NCBI GenBank assembly: GCA_050485365.1 | Contig: JBJHBH010000104.1 | Span: 1-10,262 of the forward strand | DNA: 10,262 nucleotides | Direction: 5' to 3' | Source: JARFUG01 sp050485365 | GTDB taxonomy: Bacteria > Desulfobacterota > Desulfuromonadia > Desulfuromonadales > JACZKF01 | In this document: positions 1-5,409 of the stretch, one piece after another | Numbering within the stretch: the stretch's first letter is position 1 | Layout: each line of letters begins with the position of its first letter | The notes under the pieces: generated by a model | Seen by the model: only the letters and a program-made list of their open reading frames with translations | The model's database searches: none | Told to the model about the DNA's origin: nothing | Program-made: the position numbers and the translations under genes

Positions 1-40
1 GATGACGCCCGACCTCGTGTCGCGATTCGCCCCCGCCCTG

Positions 41-85
41 AACGCCGAAGGGGCATCCGCTGCTCGGATGCCCCTTCGGCGTTTT
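41..85. terminator. Strong hairpin terminator, possibly bidirectional
   Basis: A perfect 17-bp stem (43-59 with 65-81) encloses a 5-base loop. Two more A-T pairs extend its base, and TTTT follows at 82-85 on the plus strand. This fits a rho-independent terminator for a rightward gene lying left of the window. The hairpin also begins about 20 bases beyond the glgC stop, so it could end glgC transcription on the minus strand, but only TT follows it in that direction. The site therefore probably separates two convergent units. Bases 1-40 are too short to call a gene; a TGA at 3-5 could be the end of one. Confidence 0.85.
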
Positions 86-101
86 CATGTTCGTCGCCCC
101 G

Positions 102-1340
102 TCACACCGGGGCGCACACCACGACGATCCCCGACTCGGTAACGGTATAGCCGCGGCGGCGATCCTCGTCGTGATCGTAGCCGATAACGGTGCCGTCGGG
201 GATGACCGTGTTCTTGTCGATGATCGCCTTGCGGATCTTCGCGTGCCTGCCCACGTTCACGTTTTCGAAGAGGATCGAATCCTCCACCAGCGAGTAGCTG
301 TTGATCCGGCAGCGCGGTCCGATGATGCTGCGCCGCACGGTGCCGCCGCTGGTGATGCATCCGGCGCAGACGTACGAGTCGAGGTTCACGCCGCGGCGCT
401 CGTCTTCGTCGAAGATCGTCTTGGCCGGGGGGAGGTTCCCCTGGTTGGTGAGGATCGGCCACTTGTAGTTGTACAGGTTGAGCTGCGGAGAGGCGTTGAT
501 CAGATCCATGTTGGCCTCATAGTACGAGTCGATCGTCCCCACGTCGCGCCAGTAGCCTCTCTCCTCCTGCTTCATCCCCGGGATCAGATTGTCGTTGAAG
601 TTGTAGGCGAAGACCCGGTCTTTTTGCTGGAGCATCATCGGGATCACGTGCTTGCCGAAGTCGAGGTCCTCGTGATGCTTCTTCCCCTCGAGCAAAACGT
701 CGATGAGCTTCTTTGTGGAGAAGACGTAGTTCCCCATAGAGGCGAAGCAGGTCTCCCGCTCGGGGATGCGCTCGGGGTTCTGCGGCTTTTCCGTGAAGGC
801 GGTGACGCGGAAATCCTCATCGACCGACAGGACGCCGAAGCGCGTCGCCTCCTCGGGCGGCACCTCCAGGGCGGCCAGCGTCATGTCGGCCCGGCTCCTG
901 CGGTGAAATTCGATCATCTGTCCGATGTCCATGCGATAGATGTGATCGCCGCCGAAGATCGCCACATAGTCGGCGTCCGAGTGCTCGACGAAGCGCAGAT
1001 ACTGCAGGATGGCGTCGGCGGTCCCCTTGAACCACTCCTCGCGCTCGCTTCGGGTCTCGGGCGAGATGGCGACGAAGAACTCGCCGAGCCCCGTCCACTT
1101 CCCCCACGACTCGCGGATGTGCTTGTTCAGCGAATAGGCCCGGTACTGGGTGAGAATGTAGACCCTCTTGATCCCCGAGTTGAACAGGTTGCTCAAGACG
1201 AAGTCGATGATCTTGTACTTGCCGCCGAAGGCGACGCTCGGCTTGGGCCTGCGCAAGGTGAGAGGGCTCAGCCGATCTCCCTTCCCCCCCGCCAGAACCA
1301 TCGCAATGGTGTTTCTCTCCGCGTTTCCCGTTCCGAACAT
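102..1340 (-). CDS. glgC: Glucose-1-phosphate adenylyltransferase (ADP-glucose pyrophosphorylase)
   Basis: The 412-residue product makes ADP-glucose from glucose 1-phosphate and ATP, the committed step of bacterial glycogen synthesis in the cytoplasm. Visible family signatures are the N-terminal nucleotide loop AGGKGDRLSPLT (17-28) followed by RRPKPSV and GGKYKIIDFVLSN, the WFKGTADAI segment (103-111), GGDHIYRMD (130-138), the sugar-phosphate EKP (184-186) and YWRDVGTID (263-271). The last 100 or so residues have the hydrophobic periodicity of a left-handed beta-helix, where allosteric effectors bind in this family. Length is close to the usual 410-430. The frame is open upstream to 1421, but the ATG at 1338-1340 is preferred: AGGAGG lies 8 bases before it, and the extra 27 residues look unlike the family. 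It is divergent from mraZ and shares no pathway with it. The identification is firm; effector specificity cannot be read. Confidence 0.96.
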   Translation of the reverse strand: MFGTGNAERNTIAMVLAGGKGDRLSPLTLRRPKPSVAFGGKYKIIDFVLSNLFNSGIKRVYILTQYRAYSLNKHIRESWGKWTGLGEFFVAISPETRSEREEWFKGTADAILQYLRFVEHSDADYVAIFGGDHIYRMDIGQMIEFHRRSRADMTLAALEVPPEEATRFGVLSVDEDFRVTAFTEKPQNPERIPERETCFASMGNYVFSTKKLIDVLLEGKKHHEDLDFGKHVIPMMLQQKDRVFAYNFNDNLIPGMKQEERGYWRDVGTIDSYYEANMDLINASPQLNLYNYKWPILTNQGNLPPAKTIFDEDERRGVNLDSYVCAGCITSGGTVRRSIIGPRCRINSYSLVEDSILFENVNVGRHAKIRKAIIDKNTVIPDGTVIGYDHDEDRRRGYTVTESGIVVVCAPV

Positions 1341-1348
1341 GACTGAAT

Positions 1349-1354
1349 CCTCCT
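1349..1354 (-). promoter_or_regulatory. glgC ribosome binding site
   Basis: On the minus strand AGGAGG lies 8 bases before the ATG at 1340-1338. It is a full match to the anti-Shine-Dalgarno core at optimal spacing. It decides the glgC start against the longer open frame beginning at 1421. Confidence 0.85.
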
Positions 1355-1419
1355 GCGTGGCGCCGTTAGATGGTGACCGCTCTCTCACTTGCGGGCCGAT
1401 CAGGGATCGGGTGCGTACC

Positions 1420-1448
1420 ATTCTACCGGCTGGAAAGCGATTTAACTA
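1420..1448 (-). promoter_or_regulatory. Tentative glgC promoter
   Basis: Reading leftward, TAGTTA (1448-1443) and TAGAAT (1425-1420) are 17 bases apart. The -10 box matches the sigma-70 consensus at five of six positions, but the -35 box is poor. Transcription would start near 1413, giving a leader of about 70 bases before the glgC ATG. This is the best leftward match I found in the intergenic region, but a different promoter or an alternative sigma factor is quite possible. Confidence 0.35.
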
Positions 1449-1505
1449 GCTGAAATTCGAGGCGCCGAACAACGATTCCCAGCCGTCAGAAAGGTCTACC
1501 GTCCC

Positions 1506-1515
1506 CCTTCGAAGG
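1506..1515. repeat. 10-bp perfect palindrome CCTTCGAAGG
   Basis: This self-complementary decamer lies about 70 bp upstream of the mraZ -35 box and about 80 bp upstream of the tentative glgC -10 box. It could be a binding site for a dimeric regulator, but a ten-base palindrome is also expected by chance at low rate, and no second copy was seen nearby. Confidence 0.25.
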
Positions 1516-1565
1516 TCGCATGGAGACGCGATGATCTGATTTCTAAAACTTTAGTTTAACACAAC

Positions 1566-1580
1566 ATTTCCTTCGGAAAT
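1566..1580. repeat. Inverted repeat just upstream of the mra promoter
   Basis: ATTTCC and GGAAAT form a perfect 6-bp dyad around a 3-base TTC spacer. It ends 5 bp before the -35 box, so its centre is near -48, a common place for an activator or alpha-CTD-contacting site. It is followed by no T-run, so it is not a terminator for either direction. The surrounding stretch, roughly 1538-1580, is clearly more AT-rich than the coding DNA, as expected around a promoter. Confidence 0.35.
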
Positions 1581-1585
1581 CGTCC

Positions 1586-1614
1586 TTGACACAAACGTGA
1601 GAGCCCGTTATAGT
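1586..1614 (+). promoter_or_regulatory. Sigma-70 promoter of the mra/dcw operon
   Basis: TTGACA (1586-1591) and TATAGT (1609-1614) are separated by exactly 17 bp. The -35 box is perfect and the -10 box matches five of six positions. Transcription would start at about 1621, leaving a leader of about 42 bases before the mraZ GTG. It is the only strong rightward promoter found ahead of the run of eight genes, so it probably drives the whole unit. Such a near-consensus promoter fits an operon held in check by a repressor. Confidence 0.85.
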
Positions 1615-1624
1615 TTGGCCAATT

Positions 1625-1644
1625 AGTGTAAAACGGTGTAAAAC
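1625..1644 (+). promoter_or_regulatory. Tandem 10-bp direct repeat, candidate MraZ operator
   Basis: AGTGTAAAAC (1625-1634) is followed directly by GGTGTAAAAC (1635-1644), nine of ten bases identical. The repeats occupy about +5 to +24 of the predicted transcript, between promoter and mraZ. Known MraZ proteins bind short direct repeats ahead of their own gene: TGGGN units with 5-base spacers, hence a 10-bp period, in E. coli, and AAAGTG-type boxes in mycoplasmas. Period, position and GTG core match this scheme, so autoregulation is a reasonable inference. Only two clear copies are present, and the exact consensus for this lineage is not known to me. Confidence 0.65.
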
Positions 1645-1662
1645 CCACCCATCGAGTGCCAT

Positions 1663-2106
1663 GTGAACTTCACCGGCGAATATCACAACACCATCGATCC
1701 CAAGGGGCGCGCGAGCATTCCCGCCCGCTTCCGGGAGATGCTCGCGCAGCAGGGCGAGGAGCGTCTCGTTGTGACGAAGAATACGGACGGGGGGCTGACC
1801 GCCTATCCGCAGGCGCTGTGGCAGCAGGTGCTGGAGAATGTTCGCAAGAGCCCCAACGGCGAGCTCAAAAAGGCGATGACGCGCCACATGATCAGCCCGG
1901 CCGAGGAGTGCGGCTTCGACAAGCAGGGGCGCATTCAGATCCCCCAGGCTCTGCGCACCCACGCGGGGCTGGAGAAGGACATTGTCGTGGTGGGGCTGTT
2001 CGAGAAGATCGAGATCTACAGCCAGGCCACCTTCGCCGAGGTGACGCTGAAGTCGGCCGAGCTCCTCCAGGCCGATCCGCAAGCGGTTGCGGATATGGGG
2101 TTCTGA
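1663..2106 (+). CDS. mraZ: Transcriptional regulator MraZ
   Basis: The 147-residue protein is the conserved first gene of dcw clusters, a DNA-binding regulator that acts as a ring-shaped oligomer and in known cases represses its own operon. Two SpoVT/AbrB-type half domains are visible, each with the DxxxR signature: DPKGR at 12-16 followed by ASIPARFR, and DKQGR at 86-90 followed by IQIPQALR. Length matches the family (about 140-150). The GTG start is forced: an in-frame TAA sits at 1639-1641 inside the operator repeat, there is no other start codon between, and the family begins with an F-x-GEY motif, here NFTGEY. No convincing Shine-Dalgarno precedes it. An ATG at 1661 overlaps the GTG but runs straight into TGA in its own frame. 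RsmH follows after three bases. Confidence 0.96.
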   Translation: MNFTGEYHNTIDPKGRASIPARFREMLAQQGEERLVVTKNTDGGLTAYPQALWQQVLENVRKSPNGELKKAMTRHMISPAEECGFDKQGRIQIPQALRTHAGLEKDIVVVGLFEKIEIYSQATFAEVTLKSAELLQADPQAVADMGF

Positions 2107-2109
2107 CCC

Positions 2110-3054
2110 TTGGGCGGCGCCGAGTTCAGTCACCAGTCGGTTCTGGCGCACGAAGCCCTCGATCTTCTGGCGCCCCGCGCAAGCGGCATCTATCTCGACG
2201 GGACGGTGGGGGGCGCAGGGCACGCCCGCCTCATTCTGGAGGCGGCGCCGGGCTCAAGACTCATCGGGCTCGACCGCGACCCCGCGGCGCTGGCGCGGGC
2301 CGCCGAGGTGCTCGCACCCTTCGGGGCGCGGGCCGTGCTGCGCCACCGCAACTTTTCCGAGGCGGCCGAGGTCCTCGCGGAGCTGGGGATCGGCGGCCTC
2401 GACGGGATGCTCCTCGATCTCGGCGTCTCCTCCCATCAGCTCGACACCGCCCAGAGGGGATTTTCGTTTCGCGCCGACGCCCCGCTGGACATGCGCATGG
2501 ACACCACCGAGGCGCTCACCGCCGCCGAGGTGGTCAACACCGCGCAGGCCGAGGAGCTGGCCCGCATCTTTCGCGAATACGGCGAGGAGCGCTGGGCGGG
2601 GCGCATCGCTCGGCGCATCGTCAAGCAGCGCGCAGAGCGCCCCATCGCCTCGACGGCGCAACTGGCCGAGCTGGTGCGCGACGCCGTCCCAAAAGGGCAC
2701 GTTCCGTCGCGCATCCACCCGGCGACCCGGGTCTTTCAGGCGCTGCGCATCCATGTGAACCGCGAGCTGGAGCACGTCAAGGTCGGCGTCAAGGGCGCCA
2801 TCAACCTGCTCAACCCCGGCGGCCGGCTGGCGGTGATCAGCTTCCATTCTCTGGAAGACCGCATCGTCAAACGGATTTTCCAGGAAGAGTCGCAAGGGTG
2901 CATCTGCCCGCCGCGGCTCCCCATGTGCGCCTGCGGTCACACGCCGCGGGTCGAGCTGTTGACGCGAAAGGGGATTCGGGCCGCCGATGCCGAGGTCGAA
3001 GCGAACCCCCGGGCGCGAAGCGCCGTGCTGAGAGGCGTTCTGCGCCGAGAATAG
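2110..3054 (+). CDS. rsmH: 16S rRNA (cytosine1402-N4)-methyltransferase
   Basis: RsmH (MraW) uses S-adenosylmethionine to N4-methylate C1402 in the decoding centre of 16S rRNA. The 314-residue product has every family landmark: DGTVGGAGH (30-38) and GLDRDP (53-58) for cofactor binding, LLDLGVSSHQLD (101-112), the FSFRADAPLDMRMD block, SFHSLEDR (244-251), a four-cysteine segment C264/C266/C273/C275, and NPRARSAVLR near the C-terminus. The start is a TTG three bases after the mraZ stop. No ATG or GTG alternative precedes the conserved HQSVLxxE segment, so TTG is likely real. GGGG at 2097-2100 is the only weak ribosome binding site. The gene lies in the same frame as mraZ, parted by TGA and one codon, so translational coupling is likely. 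Confidence 0.96.
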   Translation: MGGAEFSHQSVLAHEALDLLAPRASGIYLDGTVGGAGHARLILEAAPGSRLIGLDRDPAALARAAEVLAPFGARAVLRHRNFSEAAEVLAELGIGGLDGMLLDLGVSSHQLDTAQRGFSFRADAPLDMRMDTTEALTAAEVVNTAQAEELARIFREYGEERWAGRIARRIVKQRAERPIASTAQLAELVRDAVPKGHVPSRIHPATRVFQALRIHVNRELEHVKVGVKGAINLLNPGGRLAVISFHSLEDRIVKRIFQEESQGCICPPRLPMCACGHTPRVELLTRKGIRAADAEVEANPRARSAVLRGVLRRE

Positions 3055-3081
3055 AATTTTCATCCCCCAAAGACATTTTTC

Positions 3082-3087
3082 AGGAGG
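3082..3087 (+). promoter_or_regulatory. ftsL ribosome binding site
   Basis: AGGAGG lies 4 bases before the ATG at 3092. It is a full anti-Shine-Dalgarno match at tight spacing, and it is the strongest ribosome binding site at this end of the operon, in contrast with the weak signals at mraZ and rsmH. The rest of the 37-bp rsmH-ftsL gap (3055-3091) is AT-rich with a five-T run at 3076-3080. There is no hairpin ahead of that run, so it is not a terminator. Confidence 0.8.
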
Positions 3088-3091
3088 GCTC

Positions 3092-3415
3092 ATGTCGAAC
3101 GCCGCCGTCACCCGCACCTTTCCGAAAATTCAAGGCGTCTCCTTCGGCAGGCCCCGCCTCTTTCCCCTATTCGTCTTCATCGCCATTCTGCTCTTCCTCT
3201 CGCTGTTCGTCGTGTGGTCGCGCCTGCAGGTCGTTCATCTCGAGTACGAGATTTCGAGCCTGGAGAGTCGCGTGCGCGAGGCGACGCAGGATGTGCAGCG
3301 ACTGCGCCTTGAGGCGGCGAGCCTTCGCAGCCCGGCGCGCATCGAGCAGGTGGCCCAGAGTCGCATCGGGCTTCGGCTGCCGACCCCCGACCAGGTGATC
3401 CCCGTCGAGAGATGA
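3092..3415 (+). CDS. ftsL: Cell division protein FtsL
   Basis: The 107-residue product has the bitopic FtsL layout: a short basic cytoplasmic tail, one strongly hydrophobic span at about residues 24-42, then a charged helical stretch (about 44-88) with leucine and valine spacing expected of a coiled coil. The C-terminal part (IEQVAQSRIGLRLPTPDQVIPV) resembles the end of FtsL/FtsB-like proteins. In the family it joins FtsB and FtsQ in the divisome and helps activate FtsWI. Sequence conservation is low in this family, so the call rests on size, topology and the invariant place between rsmH and ftsI. The start is fixed by AGGAGG. Its stop overlaps the ftsI start (ATGA, 3412-3415). Confidence 0.88.
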   Translation: MSNAAVTRTFPKIQGVSFGRPRLFPLFVFIAILLFLSLFVVWSRLQVVHLEYEISSLESRVREATQDVQRLRLEAASLRSPARIEQVAQSRIGLRLPTPDQVIPVER

Positions 3416-5364
3416 GTCGATCCGAGAAGTGGGTCCGCATCCGCATCCGCCTGATCGGTCTTTGTTTCATAGTCGCCTTCGTGCTGATTGCGGCCAGGGC
3501 GTTTGAGCTTCAGGTCCTCTCGCACAAGGAGCTGGAGGCGCGGGCCGAGAGACAGCGCCAGCGCATCATCCCTCTGACGCCGCAGCGCGGGACGATCTTC
3601 GATCGCAACGGCGAGGAGGTCGCCGTGAGCGTCGAGGTCGATTCGATCTTCGTCGACCCGACCCGCGTGAGCGACCCGCCCCGGGTGGCGCGGGCGCTGG
3701 CGGCGGCGCTGTCGCTCCCCTACGCCGAGGTGCTCGCGAAGGTCGAGTCGCCCAGAAGCTTCGCCTGGATCAAGCGACAGGTGTCGCTGCGCGAGGCCGC
3801 GGCGGTGAGGGAGCTCGGGCTCGCCGGTGTCGGGTTCACCCGGGAGCACCGCCGCTTCTACCCCAACTCGGAGATCGGAGCCCAGGTGATCGGCTTCACC
3901 GGCCTCGACCCGGGGGGGCTCGAAGGGGTGGAGCTGCAGTACAACGCCGCCATCCTGGGAGAGGGTGGGTATCTGGTGACCGAGCGCGACGCCCTGGGCA
4001 GGGGGATGGGGGCGGGAAATCCGGTGCTCAAGGGGCGCAGCGGCAGCGATCTGTACCTCACCCTCGACAAGAACCTGCAGGACATCGCCCAGAAGGAGCT
4101 TGCCACGGGGGTGCGCGCGGCGAAGGCCCGGGCGGGGATGGTGGTGGTGCTCGATCCGAGCGACGGGGCCGTGCTCGCCATGGGGAGCTATCCGGACTTC
4201 AATCCGAACGCGATCCAGAATCATCGCCCCTATCAGTGGAGAAACCGCGCGATCTGTGACACCTTCGAGCCGGGCTCGACCTTCAAGCCGTTTCTCGTCG
4301 CCGCGGCCCTCAACGAAAAGGTGATCACCCCCAACGACGTCATCCACTGCGAGAACGGCACCATGCGCATCGGGGGGCGGACCATTCGCGACACCAGGCG
4401 TTTTGCCGAGCTCTCGGTGACCGAGATCCTCCAGGTGAGCTCCAACATCGGCGTCGCCAAAATCGGCCGCAAGCTGGAGCGCGAGCGGTATTACAACTAT
4501 ATTCAGGCGTTCGGCTTCGGTCGCGCCACAGGGATCAGGCTCCCGGGGGAAGTGGGGGGGGTGGTGCGCCGCCCCTCCCAGTGGTTCGACATCGACCTGG
4601 CGGCGATCTCCTTCGGGCAGGGGATCAGCGTCACGCCGCTGCAACTCGCCGTAGCCACCGCCGCCATCGCCAACGGAGGCTATCTCATGACCCCGTATGT
4701 GGTGCAGCGCGTCGTCGACGAATACGGTCAGACGACGACCTTCGAGCCGACGGTGGTTCGCCAGGTCGTCTCGGAGCAGGTCGCGCGGCAAGTGCGCGAC
4801 ATGATGATCGCCGCCACCGAGCAGGGCGGGACCGGGACCCTCGCCGCCGTGCCGGGCTTCCGCACGGCGGGCAAGACCGGCACCGCCCAGAAGGTCGATC
4901 CGGTGACCGGCGGCTACTCGGTCGACAAGCGCGTCGCCTCCTTCATCGGATTCATTCCGGCCGAAGATCCCCGCCTCGTCATCCTCGTCGTCATCGACGA
5001 GCCGACGGGTACGACGTACGGGGGCCGGGTGGCGGCGCCGGTCTTTTCGCGCATCGCATCGCAGGCTCTGCGCTATCTCGACGTGGCGCCGACCCACCCG
5101 ATCCCCCAGAGGGAGATCCCGCCGGTGCCCGAGGTCGTCCCCTTGCCGGTGAACACCGTCGTGCAGGAGGCGCCTTCGGACGGCGTTCTGCGCATGCCCG
5201 ATTTTACCGGCATGAGCTACCGTCAAGTGCTGCAGGCGATGGAGGCGAACGGCATCAACGTGAGGCTGGACGGCAGCGGCCGGGTCGTCGAGCAGAGCCC
5301 CCGGCCGGGGCAGGCGATCCAGTTCGGAACCGAGGTCTGGGTGCGCTTTGGATCTCCGACCTGA
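3412..5364 (+). CDS. ftsI: Septal peptidoglycan transpeptidase FtsI (PBP3-type) with C-terminal PASTA domain
   Basis: A 650-residue class B penicillin-binding protein that cross-links septal peptidoglycan in the periplasm. In order: short basic cytoplasmic tail, one membrane anchor (about 13-30), the dimerisation-domain signature RGTIFDRNG (59-67), and a transpeptidase domain with all three active-site motifs: S289-TFK (catalytic serine), S343-S344-N345 and K488-TGT. A proline-rich linker (about 558-585) leads to one PASTA domain (about 593-648). E. coli FtsI, at 588 residues, lacks PASTA; the extra domain recalls Gram-positive SpoVD/PBP2x and is, to my knowledge, usual in deltaproteobacterial dcw clusters. 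The ATG overlaps the ftsL stop by 4 bases with only a weak GAGAG before it, so translation is probably coupled. A run of eight G at 4554-4561 does not break the frame. Confidence 0.95.
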   Translation: MSRSEKWVRIRIRLIGLCFIVAFVLIAARAFELQVLSHKELEARAERQRQRIIPLTPQRGTIFDRNGEEVAVSVEVDSIFVDPTRVSDPPRVARALAAALSLPYAEVLAKVESPRSFAWIKRQVSLREAAAVRELGLAGVGFTREHRRFYPNSEIGAQVIGFTGLDPGGLEGVELQYNAAILGEGGYLVTERDALGRGMGAGNPVLKGRSGSDLYLTLDKNLQDIAQKELATGVRAAKARAGMVVVLDPSDGAVLAMGSYPDFNPNAIQNHRPYQWRNRAICDTFEPGSTFKPFLVAAALNEKVITPNDVIHCENGTMRIGGRTIRDTRRFAELSVTEILQVSSNIGVAKIGRKLERERYYNYIQAFGFGRATGIRLPGEVGGVVRRPSQWFDIDLAAISFGQGISVTPLQLAVATAAIANGGYLMTPYVVQRVVDEYGQTTTFEPTVVRQVVSEQVARQVRDMMIAATEQGGTGTLAAVPGFRTAGKTGTAQKVDPVTGGYSVDKRVASFIGFIPAEDPRLVILVVIDEPTGTTYGGRVAAPVFSRIASQALRYLDVAPTHPIPQREIPPVPEVVPLPVNTVVQEAPSDGVLRMPDFTGMSYRQVLQAMEANGINVRLDGSGRVVEQSPRPGQAIQFGTEVWVRFGSPT

Positions 5365-5385
5365 AATGCTTTGACTTTTTCCCGC

Positions 5386-5394
5386 AGGAAGAGG
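5386..5394 (+). promoter_or_regulatory. murE ribosome binding site at long spacing
   Basis: AGGAAGAGG is the only purine-rich match before murE. It ends 15 bases before the preferred ATG at 5410, longer than the usual 5-10. The only in-frame alternatives upstream, a TTG at 5371 and an ATC at 5398, are unattractive: the first gives a basic N-terminal extension foreign to MurE, and the second is a rare start codon. The remaining ftsI-murE gap (5365-5409) shows no promoter or terminator. Confidence 0.5.
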
Positions 5395-5409
5395 AAAATC
5401 ACTGATTCT

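Noticed and set aside
87..1346. A 419-codon plus-strand open frame opposite glgC
   Set aside because: It mirrors glgC exactly, starts inside the region after the terminator hairpin, and has low-complexity Val/Asp/Arg/Leu composition. glgC has full family motifs on the other strand.
1655..1664. Possible further operator repeat AGTGCCATGT, in phase with the 10-bp repeat
   Set aside because: Only the AGTG core agrees, the intervening decamer (1645-1654) does not match at all, and the bases overlap the start codon.
3055..3091. T-run before ftsL as an intergenic terminator
   Set aside because: No stable hairpin precedes the five T, and a strong ribosome binding site follows at once.
1656..3398. 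A 580-codon plus-strand frame offset from mraZ, rsmH and ftsL
   Set aside because: It overlaps three recognised genes in another frame and shows no domain. It is a codon-usage artefact.
4554..4561. Run of eight G in ftsI as a phase-variation tract
   Set aside because: The frame and the motifs on both sides are intact, and on-off switching of an essential transpeptidase is implausible. The run is ordinary Gly-Val coding in GC-rich DNA.
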